From: Lachnospiraceae bacterium
GTDB lineage: Bacteria; Bacillota; Clostridia; Lachnospirales; Lachnospiraceae
Assembly: GCA_029071325.1 (NCBI GenBank)
Contig: JAIEAP010000021.1
Location: forward strand, 1-54,338
Direction: 5' to 3'
DNA: 54,338 nucleotides
The notes under the pieces were generated by a model. That model ran no database searches, had not been told where the DNA came from, and saw only the letters and a program-made list of their open reading frames with translations. The first letter of the stretch is position 1, and each line of letters begins with the position of its first letter. The position numbers were made by a program, and so were the translations under genes. Below are positions 8,105 to 16,414 of the stretch, piece after piece.

Positions 8105-9217
8105 TTACAGTACCTGATCGCACATTTCTAACGCCGACGCCAGCACTGCGTCCATATCATAATATTTATACTCTGCCAGCCTGCCGCCGAAAATGACGTT
8201 TTCCTCTGCATCGGCAAGCGCTTTATACTTCTGATACAGTGCGCTGTTCTTCTCATCGTTTACCGGATAATACGGTTCATCCCCCGGCTTCCACTCCGAA
8301 CTGTATTCCCTGCTGATCACTGTTTTGGGCAGGTCATTTCCCTGCGCATCCCGTCCAAACTCAAACCACTTGTGCTCAATGATCCTAGTGTAGGGTGTCT
8401 GGGCATCCGTATAATTTACCGCGGCATTGCCCTGGTAATTGGGCATGTCCAGCACTTCCGTTTCAAACCGCACCGAACGGTACTCCAGGGCTCCCAGAGA
8501 ATAGTCAAAATATGCATCTATAGGTCCGGTGTACACTACACACTCTGCCAGCTTCCTAAGTTCGTCTCTGGATGCAAGGTAATCCACTCCCAGACGCACC
8601 TCGATCCCCTCCAGCATATGCTCTACCATCTGGGTATAGCCACCCACAGGAATTCCCTGATACAGGGCATTGAAATAATTATTGTCAAAGGTAAACCGCA
8701 CCGGAAGACGCTTGATAATAAATGCGGGAAGCTCGCTGCAGGGACGCCCCCACTGCTTCTCGGTATAACCCTTGACCAGTTTCTCGTAAATGTCTGTTCC
8801 CACCAGGGATATTGCCTGTTCCTCCAGGTTCTTAGGCTCGGTGATCCCCGCCGCCTTCTTCTGCTCCTCCACCTTGGCATAAGCTTCTTCCGGGGTTATG
8901 ACCCCCCACATTTTGTTAAAGGTGTACATGTTGAAGGGCAGAGAGTATAACTCCCCCTTATAATTGGCAACCGGGGAATTCGTAAATCTGTTAAATACGG
9001 CAAACCGATTGACATAATCCCACACCCTCCTGTTGTTGGTATGGAAAATATGCGCGCCGTATTTATGCACATGGATTCCTTCCACTTCCTCCGTATACAC
9101 ATTGCCTGCCACATTGGGACGCCTGTCTATCACAAGGACAGACTTACCCTTCTGCCTTGCCTCATGGGCAAACGCCGCTCCGAATAACCCCGCTCCTACT
9201 ACCAGATAATCATACAT
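8105..9217 (-). CDS. glf: UDP-galactopyranose mutase
   Basis: 370 aa, usual length. This flavoenzyme converts UDP-galactopyranose to UDP-galactofuranose, a donor for galactofuranose-containing surface glycans. The N-terminal FAD motif GAGLFGAAFA starts at residue 8. Family stretches KYGAHIFHTN, TEKQWGRP and the C-terminal GRLAEYKYYDMD are all present, including the Arg and Tyr residues that contact substrate in this family. AAAGGA precedes the start. It is a single gene with its own promoter; no glycosyltransferases are adjacent, so the glycan it serves is unknown. Confidence 0.97.
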   Translation of the reverse strand: MYDYLVVGAGLFGAAFAHEARQKGKSVLVIDRRPNVAGNVYTEEVEGIHVHKYGAHIFHTNNRRVWDYVNRFAVFNRFTNSPVANYKGELYSLPFNMYTFNKMWGVITPEEAYAKVEEQKKAAGITEPKNLEEQAISLVGTDIYEKLVKGYTEKQWGRPCSELPAFIIKRLPVRFTFDNNYFNALYQGIPVGGYTQMVEHMLEGIEVRLGVDYLASRDELRKLAECVVYTGPIDAYFDYSLGALEYRSVRFETEVLDMPNYQGNAAVNYTDAQTPYTRIIEHKWFEFGRDAQGNDLPKTVISREYSSEWKPGDEPYYPVNDEKNSALYQKYKALADAEENVIFGGRLAEYKYYDMDAVLASALEMCDQVL

Positions 9218-9254
9218 AGATCATTTCCTTTCTTCCACTGTTCAGAATGCCCCT

Positions 9255-9283
9255 ATTCTAGCACTTGTGGTACGTTTTCTCAA
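9255..9283 (-). promoter_or_regulatory. Sigma-A promoter of glf
   Basis: Minus-strand TTGAGA (9278-9283) and TAGAAT (9255-9260) are 17 bases apart, 38 bases upstream of the glf start. It is divergent from the phosphofructokinase promoter. Confidence 0.7.
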
Positions 9284-9354
9284 GGGGTATGGCTCAATTT
9301 TCATTTTTTGGTATAACCGTCCAGTCTTGTGATCGTAACGATTGCAGATCGTCC

Positions 9355-9383
9355 TTGCCATTTTCCATGCGATTATGTATAGT
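9355..9383 (+). promoter_or_regulatory. Sigma-A promoter of the phosphofructokinase gene
   Basis: TTGCCA (9355-9360) and TATAGT (9378-9383) are separated by exactly 17 bases. The predicted start near 9390 leaves a leader of about 45 bases, so the longer upstream open frame (from 9265) cannot be the real start. Confidence 0.75.
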
Positions 9384-9435
9384 TATAGCAGAATGGCTGC
9401 AACGCAGACTATTTACAAAGGAGTATTTTACAGAT

Positions 9436-10704
9436 ATGGATATGAATAAGAATATTAAGAAAAAGAATTGCATCGTGGCACAGTCAGGCGGCCCCACCGT
9501 TGCCATTAATGCCAGCCTTGCCGGCGTAATAGAAGGCGTGAGGTCATCGGACTGTTTTGATACGGTCTACGGTTCCCTCAATGGAATCCTGGGCATTTTA
9601 GACGACCGGCTTATGAACCTGAGCGAATGCGCAGATGCTGACCCGTCATTTCTGGAACGCCTGAAGCATACGCCTGCCATGTATTTGGGATCATGCCGCT
9701 ATAAGCTTCCTGACTATATGGATGACGATTCTGTATACAATTATATTTTCAGCCGTTTTGAGAAACTGGATATCGGCGCTTTCTTCTATATAGGGGGAAA
9801 TGATTCCATGGATACGGTACTGCGGCTCTCGGAATACGCAGAGCGCATCGACAGCGATGTCCGCATCCTTGGTATCCCCAAGACCATCGACAATGACCTG
9901 ATGGTAACCGACCACACACCGGGCTTCGGCTCCGCCGCAAAGTACATTGCCTCCTCTCTGTTGGAGATTGCTCACGACACCTTTATTTACGCGGTAAAGA
10001 GCGTTACTATCGTGGAGATCATGGGACGGGATGCCGGATGGCTCACTGCCGCCAGCGTGTTGGCACGGAACAGCTACAGCCTTGCCCCGCATCTGATCTA
10101 TCTGCCGGAAACGGACTTTGACCCGGATCTCTTCCTGACGGACATCCGCCGCCTGCTCACACAATACAACAACGTGATCGTAGCCGTATCCGAAGGCATC
10201 CATGATGCAAAGGGGCGCTACATCAGCGCCGGGGAAAGCAAAGAAGACACCTTCGGTCACAGCCAGCTAAGCGGCGCAGGTAAGGCGCTGGAGTATCTGG
10301 TGAAGGACAATATCAACGTAAAGGTCCGCTCTGTAGAGATTAACGTGTTGCAGCGCTGTGCGGCGCATCTTGCTTCTGCCACGGACATAAACGAGGCATT
10401 CGCCTCCGGCAGCAGGGCTGTGACTTTCGCGGAAGAAGGCGTCACCGCTTCCATGGTAACCATGCTGCGGACAGGCAATGCTCCCTACTGCATTGAGTAT
10501 TCCCATGCAAGGATTAAGGATATCGCCAACGAAGCCAAATGTGTTCCGCTCCGCTGGATCAATGAGGCCGGCAATGACGTGACACAGGAGCTGATCGACT
10601 ACCTGACGCCGCTCATCCAGGGAGAAACATCTGTGACATACCAAAATGGTCTGCCTGAATATCTGAGTGTCGCGCATCTGATCCAGACAGAGCAGAAGAA
10701 ATAG
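9436..10704 (+). CDS. pfp: 6-phosphofructokinase, pyrophosphate-dependent type
   Basis: 422 aa, longer than the 320-aa ATP enzymes and typical of the PPi group. It phosphorylates fructose 6-phosphate in glycolysis and may work reversibly. The phosphate-binding loop is GGNDS (120-124), with Asp where ATP enzymes have Gly. The next motif is PKTIDND (148-154), with Lys in place of the Gly found in ATP enzymes. Both changes mark PPi use in this family. Substrate motifs around GRDAGW are present. The ATG at 9436 has AAAGGAG 12 bases upstream; ATG 9442 is an alternative. It is monocistronic and convergent with the esterase. Confidence 0.93.
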   Translation: MDMNKNIKKKNCIVAQSGGPTVAINASLAGVIEGVRSSDCFDTVYGSLNGILGILDDRLMNLSECADADPSFLERLKHTPAMYLGSCRYKLPDYMDDDSVYNYIFSRFEKLDIGAFFYIGGNDSMDTVLRLSEYAERIDSDVRILGIPKTIDNDLMVTDHTPGFGSAAKYIASSLLEIAHDTFIYAVKSVTIVEIMGRDAGWLTAASVLARNSYSLAPHLIYLPETDFDPDLFLTDIRRLLTQYNNVIVAVSEGIHDAKGRYISAGESKEDTFGHSQLSGAGKALEYLVKDNINVKVRSVEINVLQRCAAHLASATDINEAFASGSRAVTFAEEGVTASMVTMLRTGNAPYCIEYSHARIKDIANEAKCVPLRWINEAGNDVTQELIDYLTPLIQGETSVTYQNGLPEYLSVAHLIQTEQKK

Positions 10705-10721
10705 CGCATGCGCCGCTTCTT

Positions 10722-11633
10722 CTATATAATTTCCAGAAATTTCCCGATTTCCTGCCACGCCTGCTTGGACTCCGGCATCAGCATCATTGCCATCTGAAAT
10801 ACATGAAACATGCCCTCGTAGACGTGAAGCCGCACCTTCACACCCTGCTCCTTTGCCTTGGCGGCCACCGACACAGAATCCGACAATAGCATTTCCAGGG
10901 AACCCACCTGGATGAGCATGGGCGGAAATCCGGCAAAATCGCCAAACAATGGTGACAGATACGGATCTGTCACATCATGCTCTCCCGCATAGTCCCTGTT
11001 GTACACCAGGCTGTCCATGGTATTTCCAAACAGCGGATCACAGGTAAAATTATCGGTATACGAACTGCCGCCCGCCGTCATATCGGTCCAGGGCGACATG
11101 GCAATCAAACCGGCAGGCATCGCTTTGTCATGATCTTTCAGATAATGGCAGAGCGCCATGGCAAGCCCGCCTCCTGCGGAATCCCCCGCCACCACGATCT
11201 GATCCGGCGCAAATCCGCAGGATAACAGCCATTCATATGCCGCCACGGCATCTTCAAGCGCTGCGGGATAAGGATCCTCCGGCGCCACCCGGTAGTCCAC
11301 CGACAAGACGCTCATCCCCTTCCCCACTTCACTGTAGAGACCTGCAAAGCTCCGGTAAGCATTGCGCATCCTTCCGATATACCCGCCGCCGTGCAGCTGC
11401 AGGATCACCCTGTCCTCCTTCGGACTGAGCTTGGAAGTCAGCAGTTCCATTTGAAAATGCTTCATCTGTATGGTCTGCATCAGGAAAAATTGCGGACACT
11501 TCCACGCAGGCTCCTTGAGCTTATCCCGTAGCTCTCCGTTGCGCCATTTTCTTCCGATTACGTTATCATTTGAAAAATGGGCGATCATTTCCCGGATGAT
11601 ACGCCCTCTCACACTTGCTTTATCTTCTGCCAT
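10722..11633 (-). CDS. Alpha/beta hydrolase, HSL-type esterase
   Basis: 303 aa, cytosolic. It carries the hormone-sensitive-lipase oxyanion motif HGGGY and the nucleophile elbow GDSAGGG, and a C-terminal His in MFHVF completes the triad. These enzymes hydrolyse short acyl esters, often acetyl groups on small molecules or sugars. The start lies three bases after the stop of the DUF6320 gene, with AAGGTGA as ribosome site, so it is the last gene of an operon. Beside an acyltransferase, it might remove or proofread the acyl group that enzyme adds (inference). The substrate is unknown. Confidence 0.9.
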   Translation of the reverse strand: MAEDKASVRGRIIREMIAHFSNDNVIGRKWRNGELRDKLKEPAWKCPQFFLMQTIQMKHFQMELLTSKLSPKEDRVILQLHGGGYIGRMRNAYRSFAGLYSEVGKGMSVLSVDYRVAPEDPYPAALEDAVAAYEWLLSCGFAPDQIVVAGDSAGGGLAMALCHYLKDHDKAMPAGLIAMSPWTDMTAGGSSYTDNFTCDPLFGNTMDSLVYNRDYAGEHDVTDPYLSPLFGDFAGFPPMLIQVGSLEMLLSDSVSVAAKAKEQGVKVRLHVYEGMFHVFQMAMMLMPESKQAWQEIGKFLEII

Positions 11634-11636
11634 ATG

Positions 11637-12302
11637 TCACCTTACATGAAATCTGCGTTTTAATTCTATCCTGGCTCTGCGGTCACCAATGATCAGCGTT
11701 CCAATGAACAGCAGCACGGTACAGCCAAAGGCAAGCTCACTTAAGCCCGGAGCTGTCACCACATGAACTGCGATCAGAAGCAGCGGTATCAGGCTGCACA
11801 GGATCATGAAAATCTGGAACAGAAGATAACTCTGCCAGTTACGCATATTTACGATCATCAGAACGATCACCCCCACATCCATCAGCATAATAACGCCCGG
11901 AACCACAAAGTTCACCGACCATCCCCGATATCCCGTCACAAAATCAATGAGGATAATATAACATATCCCCGTCAGCATCGTAAGGACAGTCTTGAATATA
12001 TACCCTTTGCTTCCCAGAATATCCATCCGGATGATCAGAAACAGATAGAAGAGCCCTGCTCCCACGATCACGCTCCACCACACGCCGCTATATGTGCGGT
12101 AATTGATATATCCCGTCACCGCACACGCCACGATCACGCCGAACAACAGAATATTGGTAAACAGCTTCAGCTTGCGCGTTATGATCCTGGCATCAGGATA
12201 AGACGCCTCTCCCGGTTCTCCGCCCGCCAGCACACTGCGGCACAGAGGACACACTCTGCTGTCATCAGATATTTCCACCTTGCACACACTGCATTTACTC
12301 AT
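11637..12302 (-). CDS. DUF6320-type membrane protein with zinc ribbon
   Basis: 221 aa. The N-terminus is a zinc ribbon with two CxxC pairs (CSVC and CPLC), followed by six to seven hydrophobic segments and a basic C-terminus. This layout matches what I recall as DUF6320. The ATG at 12302 overlaps the stop of the preceding acyltransferase gene (ATGAGTAA), so translation is probably coupled. The frame stays open to an ATG at 12314, which has a poorer context. It lies between the acyltransferase and the esterase, an arrangement I recall from other Lachnospiraceae. It might present a lipid-linked substrate or product (inference). Confidence 0.8.
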   Translation of the reverse strand: MSKCSVCKVEISDDSRVCPLCRSVLAGGEPGEASYPDARIITRKLKLFTNILLFGVIVACAVTGYINYRTYSGVWWSVIVGAGLFYLFLIIRMDILGSKGYIFKTVLTMLTGICYIILIDFVTGYRGWSVNFVVPGVIMLMDVGVIVLMIVNMRNWQSYLLFQIFMILCSLIPLLLIAVHVVTAPGLSELAFGCTVLLFIGTLIIGDRRARIELKRRFHVR

Positions 12303-13674
12303 AATATACCCCATTGCTTTCTATACGGACATCGAGTCCATCCTCCGCCATCTTTCGGAAAAATGCTTTCTGCAAAACGGCGTCCTTCAATACCGAACTG
12401 AAGGTAAAGCACAGCGTATCCTGATAGGAACAGATAGTCCCCTTAATGTCCTGACCCTTGGACATGGCAAGATACGCATAAAACATCTGGATATAATCCC
12501 GGTAGCTGTCCTCCACATGGATATTTCCGATGTTCGTCACTGTAGAGGTATTAGCAAGAGCCGCCGTGGTATACACATACCGGATTGCCAGATTCTTAAG
12601 AAACAGAGGAACTGCCCTGGCCACCAGCACTTTCTCGTTGGATACGTTGTAGGACAGAATCTCCTCCAGATGCTCTTTATTGATCTGGCTCCCCAGGCTC
12701 TCATGAATATGCTGCACCACTTCCTCAAAGGTATAATTTTCCTTTTCTGGATGGAATTCCGCCGACACCATAACGAAGAAATTCTTGGTGGTGATAGAAT
12801 CAAAGTAGGGCCGCAGATTTACCGGCACCGCAATACGGATCGGCTTCTTACCCGGCATGCCATGCATATATTCCTGATAGACGCTCCATGCGAACAACGC
12901 CACCAGATACTCGTTGATGCTGACGCCGTAACCTCTGCACACCTCTTTTAAGGCCGAAATATCCACATAGCCATGCATCACGCCAAATTCACCTCGGGGA
13001 AGTTTCTCTCCTTTGACAAGATAAGCCTTTTTCGATTTGTAGCTGTTCTTATGGCTCTTCTTATAATTCCGCAGGAAGCTGTCCTCCCGGTTCAGAGAAG
13101 TGTCCCCGGACAGATGATCTCCCAACTGTTTCCGAAGCGCGGGATGCACCAGTCTCAGATACTGATAGGTCAGTTCTTTCAGGAAATTGATGCCGCCCAT
13201 ACCATCGGTCAGTACATGGAATACCTCCAAATTAATCCGGCACTTATAATAGGATACGCGGAACAGATAGCTGGAATTCTTATTCTGCCGGATATAACGG
13301 CAGGGAAAATCCTTCTCTTTACGCACTCTGGGCGCAGGCTTGCCGTTTTCCTCAAAATAATACCAGAATACACCCTGTCGCAGCCTGAGATTGAATCCAT
13401 CCATCTGAGGCAGAACGATATCCAGTGCTTTCTGCAGCTGTTCCGGCTGTATCTCCTCCGTCAGCGTCACGGAAATGCGGTATACATTGCTCATGTCTTC
13501 CCCTGCAATGACTGGGAAAAGATGCGCCGTATTATCCAGCCGGTCCCATCTGATATCTTTCTTCCGGCTCTGCCTGCGCGCCTGCTTCTTCGAATGCTTT
13601 TCCTGCCTGCGCTGCTCCTTCTGCTGCCGTTCTTCCTGTTTCAGTTGTTTCTTCTGCTGCTTTTCCTGCTTCAT
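12295..13674 (-). CDS. Condensation-fold acyltransferase (alcohol acetyltransferase-like)
   Basis: 459 aa. The catalytic motif of the CoA-dependent acyltransferase/condensation superfamily, HxxxDG, appears as HVLTDGMGG. The second conserved region of the fold is near the middle (RIAVPVNLRPYF). The first 40 residues are an unusual Lys/Gln/Glu/Arg-rich stretch, probably helical. It resembles alcohol O-acetyltransferase and polyketide-associated acyltransferase families rather than NRPS modules, and no carrier protein is nearby. The start lies five bases after the importer ATPase stop and lacks a close ribosome site, suggesting coupled translation. The acyl donor and acceptor are unknown. Confidence 0.8.
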   Translation of the reverse strand: MKQEKQQKKQLKQEERQQKEQRRQEKHSKKQARRQSRKKDIRWDRLDNTAHLFPVIAGEDMSNVYRISVTLTEEIQPEQLQKALDIVLPQMDGFNLRLRQGVFWYYFEENGKPAPRVRKEKDFPCRYIRQNKNSSYLFRVSYYKCRINLEVFHVLTDGMGGINFLKELTYQYLRLVHPALRKQLGDHLSGDTSLNREDSFLRNYKKSHKNSYKSKKAYLVKGEKLPRGEFGVMHGYVDISALKEVCRGYGVSINEYLVALFAWSVYQEYMHGMPGKKPIRIAVPVNLRPYFDSITTKNFFVMVSAEFHPEKENYTFEEVVQHIHESLGSQINKEHLEEILSYNVSNEKVLVARAVPLFLKNLAIRYVYTTAALANTSTVTNIGNIHVEDSYRDYIQMFYAYLAMSKGQDIKGTICSYQDTLCFTFSSVLKDAVLQKAFFRKMAEDGLDVRIESNGVYYE

Positions 13675-13679
13675 AGATT

Positions 13680-14462
13680 CTATCGTGTTCCTGCCGCACT
13701 GTTTTCTGCGAACCTAGACAAAAACTGTCTTGTCCGTTCTTCTTTAGGATTGCCAATGACCTCCCCGGGCATTCCTTCTTCTACAATATAGCCGCCATCC
13801 ATGAAAATCACCCGATCCGCTACATCCCGTGCAAACGCCATCTCATGGGTCACGATCACCATAGTCATTTTCTCTGCCGCCAACTGCCGGATAACCTTCA
13901 ATATCTCTCCGGTCAGCTCCGGGTCTAATGCCGACGTGGGCTCATCAAAAAACAAGATAGACGGATGGAGCGCCAATGCCCGGGCGATCGCCACCCGCTG
14001 CTGCTGTCCGCCGGACAACTGACAGGGATAGCTGTCTGCCTTATCGGATAGTCCCATCTTCTCCAACAGCGCAAGCGCCTCCTGCTTCACAGCTTCCTTA
14101 TTGCGCTTCTGAATATGGACGGGCGCATCCATCAGATTTTTCAATACCGTATAATGCGGGAACAGATTAAAGTTCTGGAACACCAGTCCAAAATATCCCT
14201 GAATCCGCTTTAGATCAGCGTTACCGGCATAGACCGCTCTGCCTTCCCCATCGGCGCGGGCAGCATACTCTCCCAGATATTGTAACGTTCCCATATCCAT
14301 GCGCTCCAACAGGGTTGCGCAGCGTAAGAGTGTGGATTTACCGGAGCCGGAAGGTCCGATGATCGCTACTACCTCCCCCTCCTCCACAGACATGGAAATA
14401 TCATGAAGGACATCCAGTTCGTCAAATCCTTTTTTCAAATGCTCGATTTCTAATAGCTTCAT
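13680..14462 (-). CDS. Polar amino acid ABC importer, ATPase
   Basis: 260 aa. Walker A GPSGSGKST, signature LSGGQQQR and Walker B LFFDEPTSALD are intact, with the D-loop and the switch His (VTHEM). The sequence is of the GlnQ/HisP type that pairs with His/Glu/Gln-family permeases. It is the third gene of the importer operon, 36 bases after the permease, and is followed after five bases by the acyltransferase gene. The close spacing ties the import of an amino acid to the downstream trio. Confidence 0.95.
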   Translation of the reverse strand: MKLLEIEHLKKGFDELDVLHDISMSVEEGEVVAIIGPSGSGKSTLLRCATLLERMDMGTLQYLGEYAARADGEGRAVYAGNADLKRIQGYFGLVFQNFNLFPHYTVLKNLMDAPVHIQKRNKEAVKQEALALLEKMGLSDKADSYPCQLSGGQQQRVAIARALALHPSILFFDEPTSALDPELTGEILKVIRQLAAEKMTMVIVTHEMAFARDVADRVIFMDGGYIVEEGMPGEVIGNPKEERTRQFLSRFAENSAAGTR

Positions 14463-14498
14463 AGCGTCCTCTCTCTTGTGTTACGATTCACAGCCTCT

Positions 14499-15149
14499 CT
14501 AGTTATAATAGCTCAGCTTCTTCTCCACACGATCCATGACCAATGCCACCACAAAGTTGAATATATAATAGAACAGGCCTGCCACAAACAACGGCATGAT
14601 ATTACTCTCTCTCGCCGCCACCTGCTTCGCCGCACTGAACAGCTCCACAAACGCAATGGCAAACGCCAGGGAGGTGTCCTTCACCAGCGTGATCACCTCG
14701 TTCGTCACCGGCGGGATCACCCGCTTCATCATCTGCGGGAAAATAATCTTGCAGAAGGTCTGGACCTTAGAATAGCCCAGAACCTTCGCTGCTTCCCGCT
14801 GTCCTACCGGAATGGATTCAATACCGGAACGGTAAATCTCTGCAAAATATGCTGCATAATTAATAGAAAATCCGATAATGATGGAGTAAAACCGATAGGA
14901 TGCCGCCAGCTTTATGCCAAACAGATAAAACGGTCCAAAGTACACCACCAAAAGCTGCAGCATCAGCGGGGTTCCCCGCATAACAGATATGTAGAATTTT
15001 ACCAGCCACTGCACCGGCTTAAACCGCGACATACGTCCGAAAGCCACAAGCAGCCCTAATGGCATGGAAAATACCAGTGTCAGTATAAAAATCGACAGGG
15101 ACGCAAGCATGCCCTCGACAAGCTGTCCCGCCACTATAGCAAATGACAT
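14499..15149 (-). CDS. Polar amino acid ABC importer, permease
   Basis: 216 aa, with about five membrane helices. The EAA loop that docks the ATPase is visible as EAAKVLGYSKVQTFCKIIFPQ (read in two parts: EAAKVLGYSK and VQTFCKIIFPQ). It belongs to the HisM/GlnP permease family and probably forms a homodimer, since only one permease gene is present. Its ATG begins one base after the stop of the binding protein gene (TAATATG), so translation is coupled. Confidence 0.95.
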   Translation of the reverse strand: MSFAIVAGQLVEGMLASLSIFILTLVFSMPLGLLVAFGRMSRFKPVQWLVKFYISVMRGTPLMLQLLVVYFGPFYLFGIKLAASYRFYSIIIGFSINYAAYFAEIYRSGIESIPVGQREAAKVLGYSKVQTFCKIIFPQMMKRVIPPVTNEVITLVKDTSLAFAIAFVELFSAAKQVAARESNIMPLFVAGLFYYIFNFVVALVMDRVEKKLSYYN

Positions 15150-15150
15150 A

Positions 15151-16029
15151 TTACTCTCCTATGCAAAGCATATCCGGCAGATTGTAATCCGCATATTTCT
15201 CAGCAATCTGAGCCAGTGTTCCGTCTGCTGCCATCTCATCTAACGTAGCCTGAACCTTGTCGCACAGCTCAGTATTTCCAAGCTTAAATCCAACCGCATA
15301 CTGCTCTGTGGATACCTGAGCATCCAGCATTTTATACTTCTCCGGATTATTTGCCAGCTGGTATTTTGCAACTCCGATATCCAGGACAATAGCATCTACG
15401 GCACCTGCCTCCAGATTCATAAATGCAGTATTGTAATCTGCAATCTGCTGCAGCTCAGCAAATGTTGCCGTCAATGCCACATTCTCCTCTGATGCATCCT
15501 CGCCCTGCAGTGCTGCAAGTCCTGAGGAATCCGTCTGAACTGCCACCACTTTACCTGCCAGGTCTTCCAGCGTGGCAATCTCGGAATCTGCTGCCACAGC
15601 CACCACAATACTGTTGTCCACATATGGCTTGGTAAATGTGTACTCATTCTCACGTCCGTTCATGGTAAATCCATTCCAGATACAGTCAATGGATCCTGCA
15701 CTCAGTTCCATATCCTTAGAATCCCAGTCAATGGGCTGCTTCACCAGCGTCCACCCATTACGGTTACACACTTCCTGTGCCAGATCCAGGTCAAAGCCCG
15801 TGTATTCTCCGTTCTCATCCATAAAACCGTAGGGCGGGAATTCTGCGTCAAAACCTACCACGAACGTATCGTCGCCGTTCTCGCTGTTTCCGCTGTTCTC
15901 ATCTCCCTGCTCGGTCTGATTGCCGGTCACATCCTGGTTGTCATCTCCGTTGTCTTTGGTTCCGCATCCCACCATGGAACATACCATCACAGATGCCAGA
16001 AACAATGCTGCCAATCTCTTCTTCATCAT
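15151..16029 (-). CDS. Amino acid ABC importer, substrate-binding lipoprotein
   Basis: 292 aa. A signal peptide ends in a lipobox with Cys22 (SMVGCG), so the mature protein is lipid-anchored outside the membrane. An acidic linker (25-55) leads to a two-lobed family 3 binding domain, which starts near FVVGFDAEFPPYGF and includes GFDLDLAQEV. The ligand is a polar amino acid in this family; the exact one cannot be read. AGAGGAGG lies before the start (ATG 16029 or 16026). It is the first gene of the operon. Confidence 0.95.
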   Translation of the reverse strand: MMKKRLAALFLASVMVCSMVGCGTKDNGDDNQDVTGNQTEQGDENSGNSENGDDTFVVGFDAEFPPYGFMDENGEYTGFDLDLAQEVCNRNGWTLVKQPIDWDSKDMELSAGSIDCIWNGFTMNGRENEYTFTKPYVDNSIVVAVAADSEIATLEDLAGKVVAVQTDSSGLAALQGEDASEENVALTATFAELQQIADYNTAFMNLEAGAVDAIVLDIGVAKYQLANNPEKYKMLDAQVSTEQYAVGFKLGNTELCDKVQATLDEMAADGTLAQIAEKYADYNLPDMLCIGE

Positions 16030-16061
16030 AATTTCCTCCTCTTTCTGTTGTATAGAACAAA

Positions 16062-16094
16062 TATTTAGGACCCCAGGCTACAGAATCCTAAATA
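16062..16094 (-). promoter_or_regulatory. Inverted repeat in the importer operon leader
   Basis: TATTTAGGA (16062-16070) and TCCTAAATA (16086-16094) form a perfect nine-base inverted repeat around 15 bases, 33 bases upstream of the lipoprotein gene. A -10-like TATACT lies just upstream on the minus strand (around 16108-16113) with only weak -35 candidates. It could be a leader hairpin or an operator near the transcription start. Confidence 0.45.
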
Positions 16095-16236
16095 GTTTTC
16101 ACTTTAGTATACTACCATGCTGCCATGACAATGTAAACAGATTCTTGCGAAAGATTTTGAAATTTACTTTTGGAGAAAAATATGGTACTTTGACATTGAT
16201 TCCATATTTTAAAGAAAAGAAAAAAGGAGATACGTC

Positions 16237-16413
16237 ATGCCTATTCCAAAGGATCCTGTTATGCTATTAAGCTATATCAACACTCAATTGCGGGACAATT
16301 ACCCCTCCCTCCGGGAGCTGTGTGCCTCACTGTCTGTCTCAGAGGACGAAATCACAAAAAAACTTGCCGGCATCGGTTATGCCTATGATGCGGCAGCCAA
16401 CCGGTTTGTATGA
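16237..16413 (+). CDS. DUF4250 small protein
   Basis: 58 aa, starting MPIPKDPVMLLSYINTQLRD and ending YDAAANRFV. I recall this pattern as DUF4250, a small family of Firmicutes and Bacteroidetes. The central part (SLRELCASLSVSEDEITKKL) looks like a helix-turn-helix. AAAAAGGAG precedes the start. The following gene begins one base after its stop (TGATATG), so the two are translated together. The function is unknown; a small DNA-binding or adaptor protein is possible. Confidence 0.8.
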   Translation: MPIPKDPVMLLSYINTQLRDNYPSLRELCASLSVSEDEITKKLAGIGYAYDAAANRFV

Positions 16414-16414
16414 T

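Noticed and set aside
10694-10720. Hairpin between the convergent phosphofructokinase and esterase genes
   Set aside because: AGAAG/CTTCT and GCGC/GCGC pair only imperfectly, no T run follows, and it overlaps a stop codon; not listed as a terminator.
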